Source: Candidatus Flavonifractor intestinigallinarum
GTDB taxonomy: Bacteria; Bacillota; Clostridia; Oscillospirales; Oscillospiraceae
Assembly (NCBI GenBank): GCA_019119165.1
Contig: DWXO01000077.1
Coordinates: forward strand, 27,894 to 91,893
Length of the DNA stretch: 64,000 nt
Direction of reading: 5' to 3'
Under the pieces are notes generated by a model. The model was given only the letters and a program-made list of their open reading frames with translations. It searched no databases and had not been told where the DNA came from. Of this stretch, positions 9,024 through 17,245 are shown piece by piece (the stretch's first letter is position 1; every line of letters begins with the position of its first letter). A program made the translations under genes and the position numbers.

Positions 9024-10325
9024 TTGTTTGAAGAGCTGATCCAGCGGGTACGGCAGGCGGAGACCGTCAGCTATACCGGGAAGATCGAGAATATCGTGGG
9101 TATGTCCATTGAGGCCTCCGGCGGCCGGGCGGCGGTGGGCGATATCTGCCGCATCTACAACGGCGACTCCGGCGGCCAGGTGATGGCCGAAGTGGTGGGT
9201 TTTAAAAACGATCATATCCTCCTGATGCCCTATTCTGATATGAGCGGTATCTCGGCGGGCAATTTTGTACGCAACACCGGCCGGCGGCTGAGCCTGAATA
9301 TGGGCTCCTTTCTCAAGGGCCGGGTAATTAACGCGCTGGGCCAGCCCATCGACGGCAAAGGCCCCTTTCCAGACGGAATCCCCTTCTGCGTGGACGGCAG
9401 CTCCTACATCAACCCCATGGCCCGCCCCCCCATCCGGGAACGGCTGGAGTTCGGGATCAAGGCCATCGACGGGATGCTCACCGTGGGAAAGGGACAGAGA
9501 ATCGGCATTTTCGCCGGCTCCGGCGTGGGCAAGAGTACCCTGATGGGCATGATCGCCAAGCACGTGAAGGCGGACATCAACGTCATTGCCCTGGTGGGCG
9601 AGCGTGGCCGTGAGGTGCTGGAGTTCATGGAGAAGGACTTGGGCCCCGAAGGCATGAGTCGTTCGGTACTGGTTGTAGCAACATCCGACCAGCCTGCCAT
9701 GCTTCGCAAGCGCTGCCCCTCGGTGGCCACCGGCGTGGCGGAGTATTTCCGGGATCAGGGATACGACGTGCTGCTGATGATGGACTCCCTGACCCGCTTT
9801 GCCATGGCCCAGCGGGAGATCGGCCTGGCGGTGGGAGAACCTCCCGTGGCCCGGGGCTACACCCCTTCTATCTACTCCGAACTTCCCAAGCTGCTGGAGC
9901 GCAGCGGTAATTTCCAGCGGGGCTCCATCACCGGGGTATACACCGTGCTGGTGGAGGGCGACGACACCAACGAGCCCATTGCCGATACCGTCCGTGGTAT
10001 TCTGGACGGCCACATCGTGCTTTCCCGCCGGCTGGCCAACAGCAACCACTTCCCGGCCATCGATGTGGGCGCCAGTATCTCCCGTCTGATGAACGACATC
10101 GTCTCCCCGGAGCACCGGCAGATGGCCGCCCGGGTGCGTGATATCATGGGCGTGTATGAAAAAAACATGGACCTGGTGTCCATCGGCGCCTACAAGAGCG
10201 GCACCAACCCCAAGCTGGACTATGCGCTGAGCAAGATCGACGGCATCCAGCAGTTTTTGATGCAGGGCATCCGGGAGGGCTTCTCCTACGAGGAGGACCT
10301 GGAGCTGATGCGTAAGCTGCTGTAA
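9024..10325 (+). CDS. fliI: Flagellum-specific ATPase FliI (TTG start)
   Basis: 433 residues. FliI is the hexameric ATPase that helps feed substrates to the flagellar type III export gate. The Walker A loop is GSGVGKST (about residue 167) and the Walker B strand is VLLMMDSLTRFAMAQREI. The sensor region GEPPVARGYTPS also matches F1-type flagellar ATPases. Translation starts at TTG 9024 behind GGAAGGAGGCGGGGG. It lies between fliH and fliJ, its two soluble partners. Confidence 0.97.
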   Translation: MFEELIQRVRQAETVSYTGKIENIVGMSIEASGGRAAVGDICRIYNGDSGGQVMAEVVGFKNDHILLMPYSDMSGISAGNFVRNTGRRLSLNMGSFLKGRVINALGQPIDGKGPFPDGIPFCVDGSSYINPMARPPIRERLEFGIKAIDGMLTVGKGQRIGIFAGSGVGKSTLMGMIAKHVKADINVIALVGERGREVLEFMEKDLGPEGMSRSVLVVATSDQPAMLRKRCPSVATGVAEYFRDQGYDVLLMMDSLTRFAMAQREIGLAVGEPPVARGYTPSIYSELPKLLERSGNFQRGSITGVYTVLVEGDDTNEPIADTVRGILDGHIVLSRRLANSNHFPAIDVGASISRLMNDIVSPEHRQMAARVRDIMGVYEKNMDLVSIGAYKSGTNPKLDYALSKIDGIQQFLMQGIREGFSYEEDLELMRKLL

Positions 10326-10342
10326 CAAGGAGGAAATGAGCG

Positions 10343-10777
10343 GTGAAAAAGTTTCAGTTCGGTCTGGACAGAGTGCTGGATTACCGCCAGCGTATCCTGG
10401 AGGGACGTCAGAATGAATATGCCACCGCTACCCGCCGGGTCCAGGAGCAGCAGGCCAGGCTGGACGCGGTCCAGGAGCGCTACCAGAGCCTTAACAACCG
10501 CTTCCGGGAGGAGGCTGCCGCCGGAATTACCATCGCCGACGCCATGAGCTATGAAAACGGCCTGCGGGTACTGGAGCGGGAGATCGCCCGGGAGACCCAG
10601 ACCCTTCAGCGTCTGGAGCAGGAGGCAAAGGAAAAGCGGCAGCGGATGCTGCAGGCCTATATGGACGCCACCGTGCTGGAACGGCTGAAGGAAAAGCAGC
10701 GGGACGCCTACGAGAAGGAAGTACAGAAACGGGACGAACAGTTCATTGAGGAGTTAGTTTCCGCCGCCCGGCTTTAA
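10343..10777 (+). CDS. fliJ: Flagellar export chaperone FliJ (GTG start)
   Basis: 144 residues, almost wholly alpha-helical coiled coil rich in Arg, Gln and Glu, as in FliJ, the stalk-like partner of FliI. The N terminus FQFGLDRVLDYRQRI matches the family start. GTG 10343 follows AAGGAGGAAA. Sequence conservation in this family is weak, so part of the call rests on the fliI-fliJ-fliK order. Confidence 0.92.
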   Translation: MKKFQFGLDRVLDYRQRILEGRQNEYATATRRVQEQQARLDAVQERYQSLNNRFREEAAAGITIADAMSYENGLRVLEREIARETQTLQRLEQEAKEKRQRMLQAYMDATVLERLKEKQRDAYEKEVQKRDEQFIEELVSAARL

Positions 10778-10819
10778 CACGGTCGGCGGCGAAATTCCCA
10801 TTGAAAGGAGGTGAGAGAG

Positions 10820-11950
10820 ATGTATATGGATAGCTTGATGCAGATGGTCCTGCAAAGTAGCTGGCAGCTGCCCGAGGTGGGCCGGAATCCCGCCGCGGAC
10901 ACCGGAGGAGAAGGGACCACGGGTCCCAGCTTCCAGGAGCTGCTGGAGCAGAGCCGGGACAGCCAGACCAAGACCCCGTCCGGACAGACCAGCGCCGAAG
11001 AGCCGGAGAAGGTGCCCCAGGATGGGGAGGAAGCCGTTCGGCCGGACCAGAAAGAGGACGTTGTGTCCGACGTGGCCATGCTGGATCTGAGCGTTCTTCT
11101 GCGGCCCCAGATTCTGACGCAGGAAATCACGCCTGCCGTTGAGACGGGAGAGGGCGAAGGAGTGGACGTGCTCCAGGGCCTGGCTCCGGTGACGGTGGCG
11201 TCCAACAGCGGAGAGAGCGCCCCTGCGGTCCAGACGGAGGCTTCTGTGGCCCAGCCTGGTCAGACGGCCCAGCCCGCCGCGGAAATGCCCGCGGAGGACG
11301 GCGCGGTCCAGGCGCTGCCCACAGAGGACGCGGCGGTTCCCCGTCAGACGGAGAGCGGCGTGTCGGAGGAGCCTTCCCAGGACCTGACCGAGAGCCAGTC
11401 CGGCCGGAGCGGAACCGGTACGGATACCGGCAGCGCGGCTGTGGAGGGAATGCAGACCCCCCTGTTCCGGGAGGTGGAGAATACACCTGTGCGGGTAGGC
11501 GACGCGGTGGTGGATATGACCGCGCCATCCAGCGAGGTGGAGAACACCCTGAGCAGCGTGCTGAAAGGCGCGGCGGAGCAGGGCGAGCAGTATGTGGAGA
11601 TCCGGCTGAGTCCGGCTGATCTGGGTACTGTGGTGGCGGAGTTCACCAAGAGCCCGGAGGGAGTCCTCCATGTGGTGCTCCACGCGGAAAACGAACACAC
11701 CGCCAAACTGCTGGGCGACCATGCTTCGGCGCTGAGCCTGCTGCTTCAGGACAGCGGCCGGGGGGAAGTGCGGGTGGAAGTGACCCAACCCCAGAACGAG
11801 CAGATGAACTGGAAGCAGCCCGACCAGGACGGCGGCCAGCACCAGCAGCAGCAACAGCAGCCCCGCCGGGACGTGCCGTCCCAGGAGGCGGAATCCTTCC
11901 TCCAGCAGCTTCGACTTGGGCTGGTAGAGATGGAAGAAGAGATCGTGTAA
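10820..11950 (+). CDS. fliK: Flagellar hook-length control protein FliK
   Basis: 376 residues from ATG 10820, 5 bases after AAAGGAGGTGA; the GTG at 10811 overlaps the ribosome site and is less likely. FliK measures hook length and switches export specificity. About 225 residues of low-complexity Glu/Pro/Thr/Gln-rich ruler sequence lead to the conserved C-terminal Flg_hook domain (YVEIRLSPADLGTVVAEF). A Gln-rich tract (HQQQQQQP) lies near the end. It precedes flgD and the hook gene. Confidence 0.93.
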   Translation: MYMDSLMQMVLQSSWQLPEVGRNPAADTGGEGTTGPSFQELLEQSRDSQTKTPSGQTSAEEPEKVPQDGEEAVRPDQKEDVVSDVAMLDLSVLLRPQILTQEITPAVETGEGEGVDVLQGLAPVTVASNSGESAPAVQTEASVAQPGQTAQPAAEMPAEDGAVQALPTEDAAVPRQTESGVSEEPSQDLTESQSGRSGTGTDTGSAAVEGMQTPLFREVENTPVRVGDAVVDMTAPSSEVENTLSSVLKGAAEQGEQYVEIRLSPADLGTVVAEFTKSPEGVLHVVLHAENEHTAKLLGDHASALSLLLQDSGRGEVRVEVTQPQNEQMNWKQPDQDGGQHQQQQQQPRRDVPSQEAESFLQQLRLGLVEMEEEIV

Positions 11951-11978
11951 GACAGCGGATACACAGGAGATGTAGCGT

Positions 11979-12572
11979 ATGACAACCAATGATTTCATGC
12001 CTCTTTCTCTGGACACCCTCCGGACCGCAAGCGCCAATTCGGCGGCCAAGACCAACAGCAGTACCCCGACGGCGGAGGAACTGGAGAAGTGGGGTTATAC
12101 CGTCGCCGATACGGATAACGCCCTGGGCCTGGATTTTACCGACTTTTTACAGCTGATGGTCCAGCAGCTTCAGAACCAGACCATCGACAACGCGGCGGAT
12201 ACCTCCGATATGCTTAACCAGATGGTTCAGATGTCGGTGGTGCAGATGATGAGCACGGTGCAGACCAGCCTGGACAACCTGACGGCGGCCAGCACCATGA
12301 CCTATGCCGCCTCTCTGGTGGGCAAGACCGTTACCGTGGGCGCCTACGATGAAGAGGGCAATATCCAGGAGATCGTGGGTACCGTGGAGGGCACCGGCAC
12401 CTATCAGAACACGCCGGTCATCTTCGTCAACGGCGAAATGTATCCCCTCAACAGCATCATGGCCGTGGGCACTCTGCCGGAGATTCCGGATGAGGGCGAA
12501 GGCGGCGATACCGGTGAGGGCGGCGATACAGGCGAGGGCGGTCAGGAGGTCCCGGAGACGCCGGAGGCCTAA
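11979..12572 (+). CDS. flgD: Flagellar hook assembly (cap) protein FlgD
   Basis: 197 residues. FlgD caps the growing hook. The N-terminal signature LGLDFTDFLQLMVQQLQNQ is conserved in the family. A middle segment (MTYAASLVGKTVTVG) begins the short beta domain. The tail has a GEGGDTGEGG repeat ending in Pro/Glu, which looks like a disordered extension. Clostridial FlgD often lacks the full FlgD Ig-like domain, and this copy is likewise short. Confidence 0.94.
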   Translation: MTTNDFMPLSLDTLRTASANSAAKTNSSTPTAEELEKWGYTVADTDNALGLDFTDFLQLMVQQLQNQTIDNAADTSDMLNQMVQMSVVQMMSTVQTSLDNLTAASTMTYAASLVGKTVTVGAYDEEGNIQEIVGTVEGTGTYQNTPVIFVNGEMYPLNSIMAVGTLPEIPDEGEGGDTGEGGDTGEGGQEVPETPEA

Positions 12573-12604
12573 GCGGCTCTTCCTGAGAAAAAGGAGGTGT
12601 TCCT

Positions 12605-12988
12605 GTGACAGGACCCATTGGAGCAGTGGGCGGCAGCGGTTTTTCTCCGCCGGCCGGTACATCCAAAGCCAAAACCGATACCCAGAATGGGTTTGGAGCA
12701 ATGCTCCAGCAGGAACTGGAGCGAACCCGGACACGGCAGGTGGCGTTCTCCAAGCACGCCCTCAACCGTGCGGAGGAGCGTGGCATTGAGGTGACTCCCG
12801 CGCTGCTGGAGCGGCTGGGCGACTCGGTGGAGCGGGCGGAGGCCAAGGGGGCGACCAATATTCTGGCGTTGGACCAGAGTCTGGCCTTTATCGTCAATGT
12901 GCCCCATAACCGGGTAATTACCACCTTGTCGGAGACAGAAATGAAGGACAGCATTTTTACCAATATTGACGGCGCCGTGTTCCTGTAA
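12605..12988 (+). CDS. Flagellar operon protein of the TIGR02530 type (GTG start)
   Basis: 127 residues behind AAAAAGGAGGTG with a GTG start. The core FSKHALNRAEERGIEVTPALLERL and the end DSIFTNIDGAVFL match a small protein found between flgD and flgE in many Gram-positive flagellar operons. Its exact role is not established; its place beside hook genes suggests a hook-assembly helper. There is no signal peptide or membrane segment. The family call is from memory of the conserved core. Confidence 0.85.
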   Translation: MTGPIGAVGGSGFSPPAGTSKAKTDTQNGFGAMLQQELERTRTRQVAFSKHALNRAEERGIEVTPALLERLGDSVERAEAKGATNILALDQSLAFIVNVPHNRVITTLSETEMKDSIFTNIDGAVFL

Positions 12989-13078
12989 GCTTACAGAGGG
13001 CAGGACCGAAAGGAGGCTCTGGGGGCCGTGTGAAGGACGGCTTCCCGGCGGCGCAGCATCGAAAAGGAGCGAAACACT

Positions 13079-14155
13079 ATGGCAATGACGGGCGCTATGA
13101 GCGCGGCCATCTCGGGTATGAAGAACCATATGCAGGCGCTGAACGTGGTGGGCAACAACATCGCCAACGTGAATACCTACGGATATAAGACCCAGCGGAT
13201 TACCTTTAAGGAGAGCATCTACAACACCCTGAGCGCCGGTTCCGGCGGAACCGCCACCATGGGCAGCACCAATCCCCGGCAGATCGGCTACGGCTGTACG
13301 GTGGGTACCATCGATCTGGATATGAACCCCGGCGACCTGGTTTCCACCGGCCGGGATTTGGACTGTACTATCAAGGGCGACGGCTTTTTCCTGGTGGGCA
13401 GCAAAGATGTTGACATTGAGAGCGCTGACGATGTAAAGGGACTGAACCTGACCCGGGTGGGCGATTTTGAGTTCCGGGACGGCTATCTCACCGACGGACA
13501 GGGCAACGTGGTGTACGGCTACCTTATCAGTTCCGTGACCAACCCGGCGGAAAACGACGGTGACCCGGGTACTACCATTGGTGACGTCAGCACCGCCCTG
13601 GTGCCCATCCGCCTGCCCATGAAGTCCACCAACGAGGACACCCTGGGCAGCGCGGTGTATGTGGGTGTGGATGCGGACGGAAAGAACGTGGACCCCACGG
13701 AGGACGTGGACGGATACATCGACTATAGCAATCTGAGCATCGACGCCAACGGCAAGATCGTCTGCACCAACGAAAATACCAAGGAAGAGGTGGTGGTGGG
13801 CTACATCGCTCTGGCCACTGTGGACAACCAAGGCGGCGTGCTCCATACCGACGGCCCGTACTACAACGCCGGGGACGCCGCAGGGGACATCACCCTCAGC
13901 GCGCCCAACAGCGCGGTCACCGGCTACCTGAACAACGGCCGCATTGAGGGCGAGGACGGCGAGATCGACCCCGACACCATGCTCCTGGCGGGCAGTACCA
14001 CAGGCCTTATGACCGCCTTCCTGGAGGGCTCCGGCACCGACCTTGCCACCGAGTTTTCCAACATGATCATCTATCAGCGCGGCTATCAGGCCAACACCCG
14101 CATCATTACCGTGACCGACTCCATGCTGGAGGAACTGGTCAACATGAAGCGTTGA
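13079..14155 (+). CDS. flgE: Flagellar hook protein FlgE
   Basis: 358 residues. FlgE polymerises into the hook, the universal joint between motor and filament. The N terminus carries GMKNHMQALNVVGNNIANVNTYGYK and the C terminus YQRGYQANTRIITVTDSMLEELVNMKR. These are the two helices that make the axial coiled coil. The middle (about 95-290) is a variable surface domain. About 90 bases separate it from the previous gene with no signal found, so it probably relies on the operon transcript. Confidence 0.96.
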   Translation: MAMTGAMSAAISGMKNHMQALNVVGNNIANVNTYGYKTQRITFKESIYNTLSAGSGGTATMGSTNPRQIGYGCTVGTIDLDMNPGDLVSTGRDLDCTIKGDGFFLVGSKDVDIESADDVKGLNLTRVGDFEFRDGYLTDGQGNVVYGYLISSVTNPAENDGDPGTTIGDVSTALVPIRLPMKSTNEDTLGSAVYVGVDADGKNVDPTEDVDGYIDYSNLSIDANGKIVCTNENTKEEVVVGYIALATVDNQGGVLHTDGPYYNAGDAAGDITLSAPNSAVTGYLNNGRIEGEDGEIDPDTMLLAGSTTGLMTAFLEGSGTDLATEFSNMIIYQRGYQANTRIITVTDSMLEELVNMKR

Positions 14156-14172
14156 TGCCATTGCAAGAACTG

Positions 14173-14208
14173 TCCCGCCGCCTGAGAAATGTGCCTCAGG
14201 CGGCGGGA
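14173..14208 (+). other. Intra-operon hairpin after flgE
   Basis: A perfect 13-bp inverted repeat, TCCCGCCGCCTGA at 14173-14185 and its complement at 14196-14208, lies between flgE and flbD. There is no T-run after it, so it should stabilise or process the flgE transcript rather than stop it, consistent with the large amount of hook protein needed. Confidence 0.6.
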
Positions 14209-14231
14209 GCCGGAAAAAGAGGGTGATTGTT

Positions 14232-14447
14232 GTGATCGAATTGCAGAAAATGAACAAGGAGCGGTTTCTGCTCAACCACAATCAGATCGAGTGTATCGAG
14301 CTGATCCCCGAGTGCAAGATCGTGATGATGAACCATGACTATTACCTGGTACGCAATACGGTGGAGGAGATCATTCAAAAAATCGCCGATTACAACGCCA
14401 AGGTTCAGGATATACACCGGGAAGTCTCGGTAATCGACCGGCGCTGA
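14232..14447 (+). CDS. flbD: FlbD-family flagellar protein (GTG start)
   Basis: 71 residues from GTG 14232, which follows AGAGGGTG by 6 bases. An upstream GTG at 14223 overlaps that site. The pattern MIELQKMNKERFLLNHNQIE followed by the TxVEEIIQKI helix is that of the small FlbD family (swarming motility protein SwrD in Bacillus). SwrD raises motor torque and is encoded between flgE and the stator genes, as here. Confidence 0.9.
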   Translation: MIELQKMNKERFLLNHNQIECIELIPECKIVMMNHDYYLVRNTVEEIIQKIADYNAKVQDIHREVSVIDRR

Positions 14448-14496
14448 GCGGGACGAGCCCACCCGGCACGGCATCTAGACAGAAGGGATCAACAAT

Positions 14497-15363
14497 ATGA
14501 ACGTAGTGTATTTGATCGGCATAGTTCTCGCCATTGTGTTTACCATCTTCGGCATCATCGTGGGTATTAGCATCAACCCCGGCCAGACGCCCATGTTTGA
14601 ATTCAGCTTTACCCCGAGCAGTCTGTGGAACTTCTTTGATTTGTCCAGTATTCTGATCGTGGTGGGCGGCACATTGGCAGTGGTCATCGCCTGTTACCCC
14701 AAGCTGGCCAGGTCCTTCCCCAAGCACATCAAGATCATGCTTCGGGCCAAAGCGTTTAACCCCGCTGAGTATGTGGAGCAGTTGGTGGAGCTGGCTCAGA
14801 TCGCCCGGAAGAACGGACTTCTGGCGCTGGAGGAGAAGGCCAACGATCAGGCCGATCCCTTCTTCAAGCAGGCCATCATGTTGATTGTGGACGCCAACGA
14901 CCCTGACCGGGTACGCAGCATCCTGGAAAACGACATTGAGCAGACTTCGGCCCGCCACCAGGAAGTGGTGGCCATGTACGAACGAGGCTCCAACGCCGCG
15001 CCGGCCTTTGGTATGATCGGTACGCTGATCGGCCTGATCAATATGCTGAAGAGCTTGGATTCAGCGGACATGGAGTCGCTGGGACCCAATATGTCGGTGG
15101 CCCTGGTCACCACCTTCTACGGGTCCATTCTGGCCCATGTCATCTTTAACCCTATCGCCGCCAACCTCACCGCGCGGGATGAGGAGGAGATCCTCTGCCG
15201 GCAGATCATTGTGGAGGGCATCATGGCCATCCAGTCGGGCGAGAATCCCAAGTTCCTGCGTGAGCGGCTGATGACCTTTATGAATCAGCAGCAGCGGGAG
15301 GGCTCCGGAGAGGGCGAAAGACAGACCAAGGAGAAAAAAGGCCGGAAAAAGGGCAAGGCATAA
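14497..15363 (+). CDS. motA: Flagellar stator protein MotA
   Basis: 288 residues. MotA forms with MotB the ion-driven stator. Four membrane segments are visible, the first two at about 5-25 and 47-68, the last two at about 170-190 and 200-225. The cytoplasmic loop carries the charged stretch RKNGLLALEEKA that contacts FliG. The third and fourth helices hold GMIGTLIGLINML and the conserved Pro in HVIFNPIA. The C terminus is Lys-rich. It is followed by motB after a 34-base gap. Confidence 0.95.
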   Translation: MNVVYLIGIVLAIVFTIFGIIVGISINPGQTPMFEFSFTPSSLWNFFDLSSILIVVGGTLAVVIACYPKLARSFPKHIKIMLRAKAFNPAEYVEQLVELAQIARKNGLLALEEKANDQADPFFKQAIMLIVDANDPDRVRSILENDIEQTSARHQEVVAMYERGSNAAPAFGMIGTLIGLINMLKSLDSADMESLGPNMSVALVTTFYGSILAHVIFNPIAANLTARDEEEILCRQIIVEGIMAIQSGENPKFLRERLMTFMNQQQREGSGEGERQTKEKKGRKKGKA

Positions 15364-15397
15364 CGCGCCGAAGTACCGGGAGTGAGGAGGTTTGAAC

Positions 15398-16228
15398 ATG
15401 AGGAAAAAACGCAGCGGCGGCGGAGCCAACTGGATGGACACCTATGGCGACATGGTGACTCTACTGCTGTGCTTTTTTGTCATGCTCTATTCCATGTCCA
15501 CGCTGGATCAGCAAAAGTGGATTGCCCTGGTGGAGTCGTTTAATCCCGTGGCCGAGGCGCAGCACTCGGGCGGGGTCGGCGAGGATACCGCAGCTGAGGG
15601 ACTGACCCAGCAGCAGGTAGACGATGACATTGAAAAGCTTTACCAGTCCATGCGGGAGTATATCGAAGAAGAGAATCTAAGTACCCAGATCAGCGTGACC
15701 AAGGGCGACGGGTATGTGTTTGTCTCCTTCGATAACACCGTATTCTTTGAAGGCAACCGCTACACACTGCGGGACGAAGGAAAGGTAGTGCTGGACCAGA
15801 TAGCCCAGTGCATTGCGGAGGCCAGCGCCTCTGTGGATGAGATCCGGGTGCTGGGCCATACCGCACAGGAGGACGGCGTCAACCCCAATGATCCCACCGC
15901 GGACCGCTTCCTGGCCAGCAACCGGGCGGCAGTGGTAACGGTTTACCTGCAGGAAAAGAACATCGTGGACCCGGCCCGGCTGGTCAGCGTGGGCTATGGA
16001 GAGTGGCGGCCGGTGGCGGAGAATGATACCTCCGAGGGCCGCGCACAGAATCGCCGGGTAGAGCTGCTGATCGCAGGATTGAACGTGGAAAACGGCATCG
16101 GAGACGACATCGCCCAATACTACACCATGCGTTCCGGAGAGAGCGAAACCGCCGGCGGAACGGAGGGGGACGCCGGTACGTCCGGCAGTCTGGCTCAGGC
16201 GCAGAGCGGTTCCGGCGGGGAGGGATAG
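15398..16228 (+). CDS. motB: Flagellar stator protein MotB
   Basis: 276 residues from ATG 15398, 7 bases after GTGAGGAGG. A single N-terminal membrane helix carries the ion-binding Asp18 in TYGDMVTLLLCFFVML. The periplasmic-type OmpA/MotB domain follows (VRVLGHTAQEDG, then ASNRAAVVTVYLQ and GRAQNRRVELLIAG), which anchors the stator to peptidoglycan. The tail is Gly/Ser/Glu-rich and disordered. fliL, often next in clostridial operons, is absent; fliM starts one base after the stop. Confidence 0.95.
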   Translation: MRKKRSGGGANWMDTYGDMVTLLLCFFVMLYSMSTLDQQKWIALVESFNPVAEAQHSGGVGEDTAAEGLTQQQVDDDIEKLYQSMREYIEEENLSTQISVTKGDGYVFVSFDNTVFFEGNRYTLRDEGKVVLDQIAQCIAEASASVDEIRVLGHTAQEDGVNPNDPTADRFLASNRAAVVTVYLQEKNIVDPARLVSVGYGEWRPVAENDTSEGRAQNRRVELLIAGLNVENGIGDDIAQYYTMRSGESETAGGTEGDAGTSGSLAQAQSGSGGEG

Positions 16229-16229
16229 C

Positions 16230-17240
16230 ATGGCGGAAGTATTATCACAAAGCCAGATTGACGCGCTGCTCAGCGCAGCGCGCAGCGGCGAGATGGATCT
16301 GAACCGATCCGACCAGAGCGGCGAGAAAAAATACCGGAAATACGACTTCTACAGCCCCAGGAAGTTTACCAAAGACCGGCTGAAAATGATCAGCGGCATC
16401 TTTGAAAACTACACCCGCATCATCAATTCCCGTCTCAACGGCCTGCTGCATACCACCAGCGAGATCGCCGTGGAGTCGGTGGAGGAGCAGCGCTACTATG
16501 AGTTCTCCAACGCGCTGTCCGACGGGGACGTATTGACGCTGGCGGATGTGGTTGTGGACGGTAAGCAGGAGAGCGAGGAAACCCCCGTCCTGTTCCACCT
16601 GAGCACCGGCCTGGCCCTGAACATGATGGACCGGCTCCTGGGCGGCGAGGGGGAGAACGGGGCCGGTGTTCCCGCCGGCTACAGCTTCACCGCTCTGGAA
16701 CTGAAGCTCTATGAGGACATCGTAAAGGACCTGATCGGCATCCTGGGCGGCAGCTGGGAGAACTACATTGATTTGCAGTTCAGCTACCGCCGGGTGGAAG
16801 CCAACCCCACTTTGGTCCAGCTCATCGGATTGGATGAGACGGTGGTCATCATCGGCATCAGCATCAAATTCCCCAACGCGTCTGGGCGCATGAGCATCTG
16901 TCTGCCGGGAATGATGCTGACCAACATCTTCGCCCAAATCGCTGCCCTGAACCAGGTGGGCAGAGGCGCGGGGGAGAACCATTCTGAGGAGATCATGGAT
17001 ATCCTGCGGGATTCCCGGCTGGAAATTACCGCGGAACTGGGACGTACTCAGCTGACCTTGCAGGATATCTATTATCTGAATGTGGGAGATGTGGTGGATC
17101 TGGGCCACCCGACCCAGGTCCCTGTCAACCTATATATCGGCGGACAGCCGTGGTTCAACGGAAAGCTGGGCACCCAGGGCGGCAATATGGCCGTTAAGAT
17201 CTTGGATACCTATCACGTCCAGACAAGAGAGGAGAAGTGA
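16230..17240 (+). CDS. fliM: Flagellar motor switch protein FliM
   Basis: 336 residues. FliM is the C-ring subunit that receives CheY-P. The N-terminal CheY-binding peptide is intact (VLSQSQIDALLSAA). The middle CheC-like domain contains ALNMMDRLLGGEGE and the C-terminal SpoA domain includes GRTQLTLQDIYYLNVGDVVDL. Ribosome site GGGGAGGGA overlaps the end of motB, so translation is probably coupled. Confidence 0.97.
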   Translation: MAEVLSQSQIDALLSAARSGEMDLNRSDQSGEKKYRKYDFYSPRKFTKDRLKMISGIFENYTRIINSRLNGLLHTTSEIAVESVEEQRYYEFSNALSDGDVLTLADVVVDGKQESEETPVLFHLSTGLALNMMDRLLGGEGENGAGVPAGYSFTALELKLYEDIVKDLIGILGGSWENYIDLQFSYRRVEANPTLVQLIGLDETVVIIGISIKFPNASGRMSICLPGMMLTNIFAQIAALNQVGRGAGENHSEEIMDILRDSRLEITAELGRTQLTLQDIYYLNVGDVVDLGHPTQVPVNLYIGGQPWFNGKLGTQGGNMAVKILDTYHVQTREEK

Positions 17241-17245
17241 GGCGC

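Noticed and set aside
14391..14410. A SigD-type promoter (GCCGAT core) inside flbD
   Set aside because: No TAAA element lies at the required distance of about 15 bp upstream, and the sequence is explained by coding.
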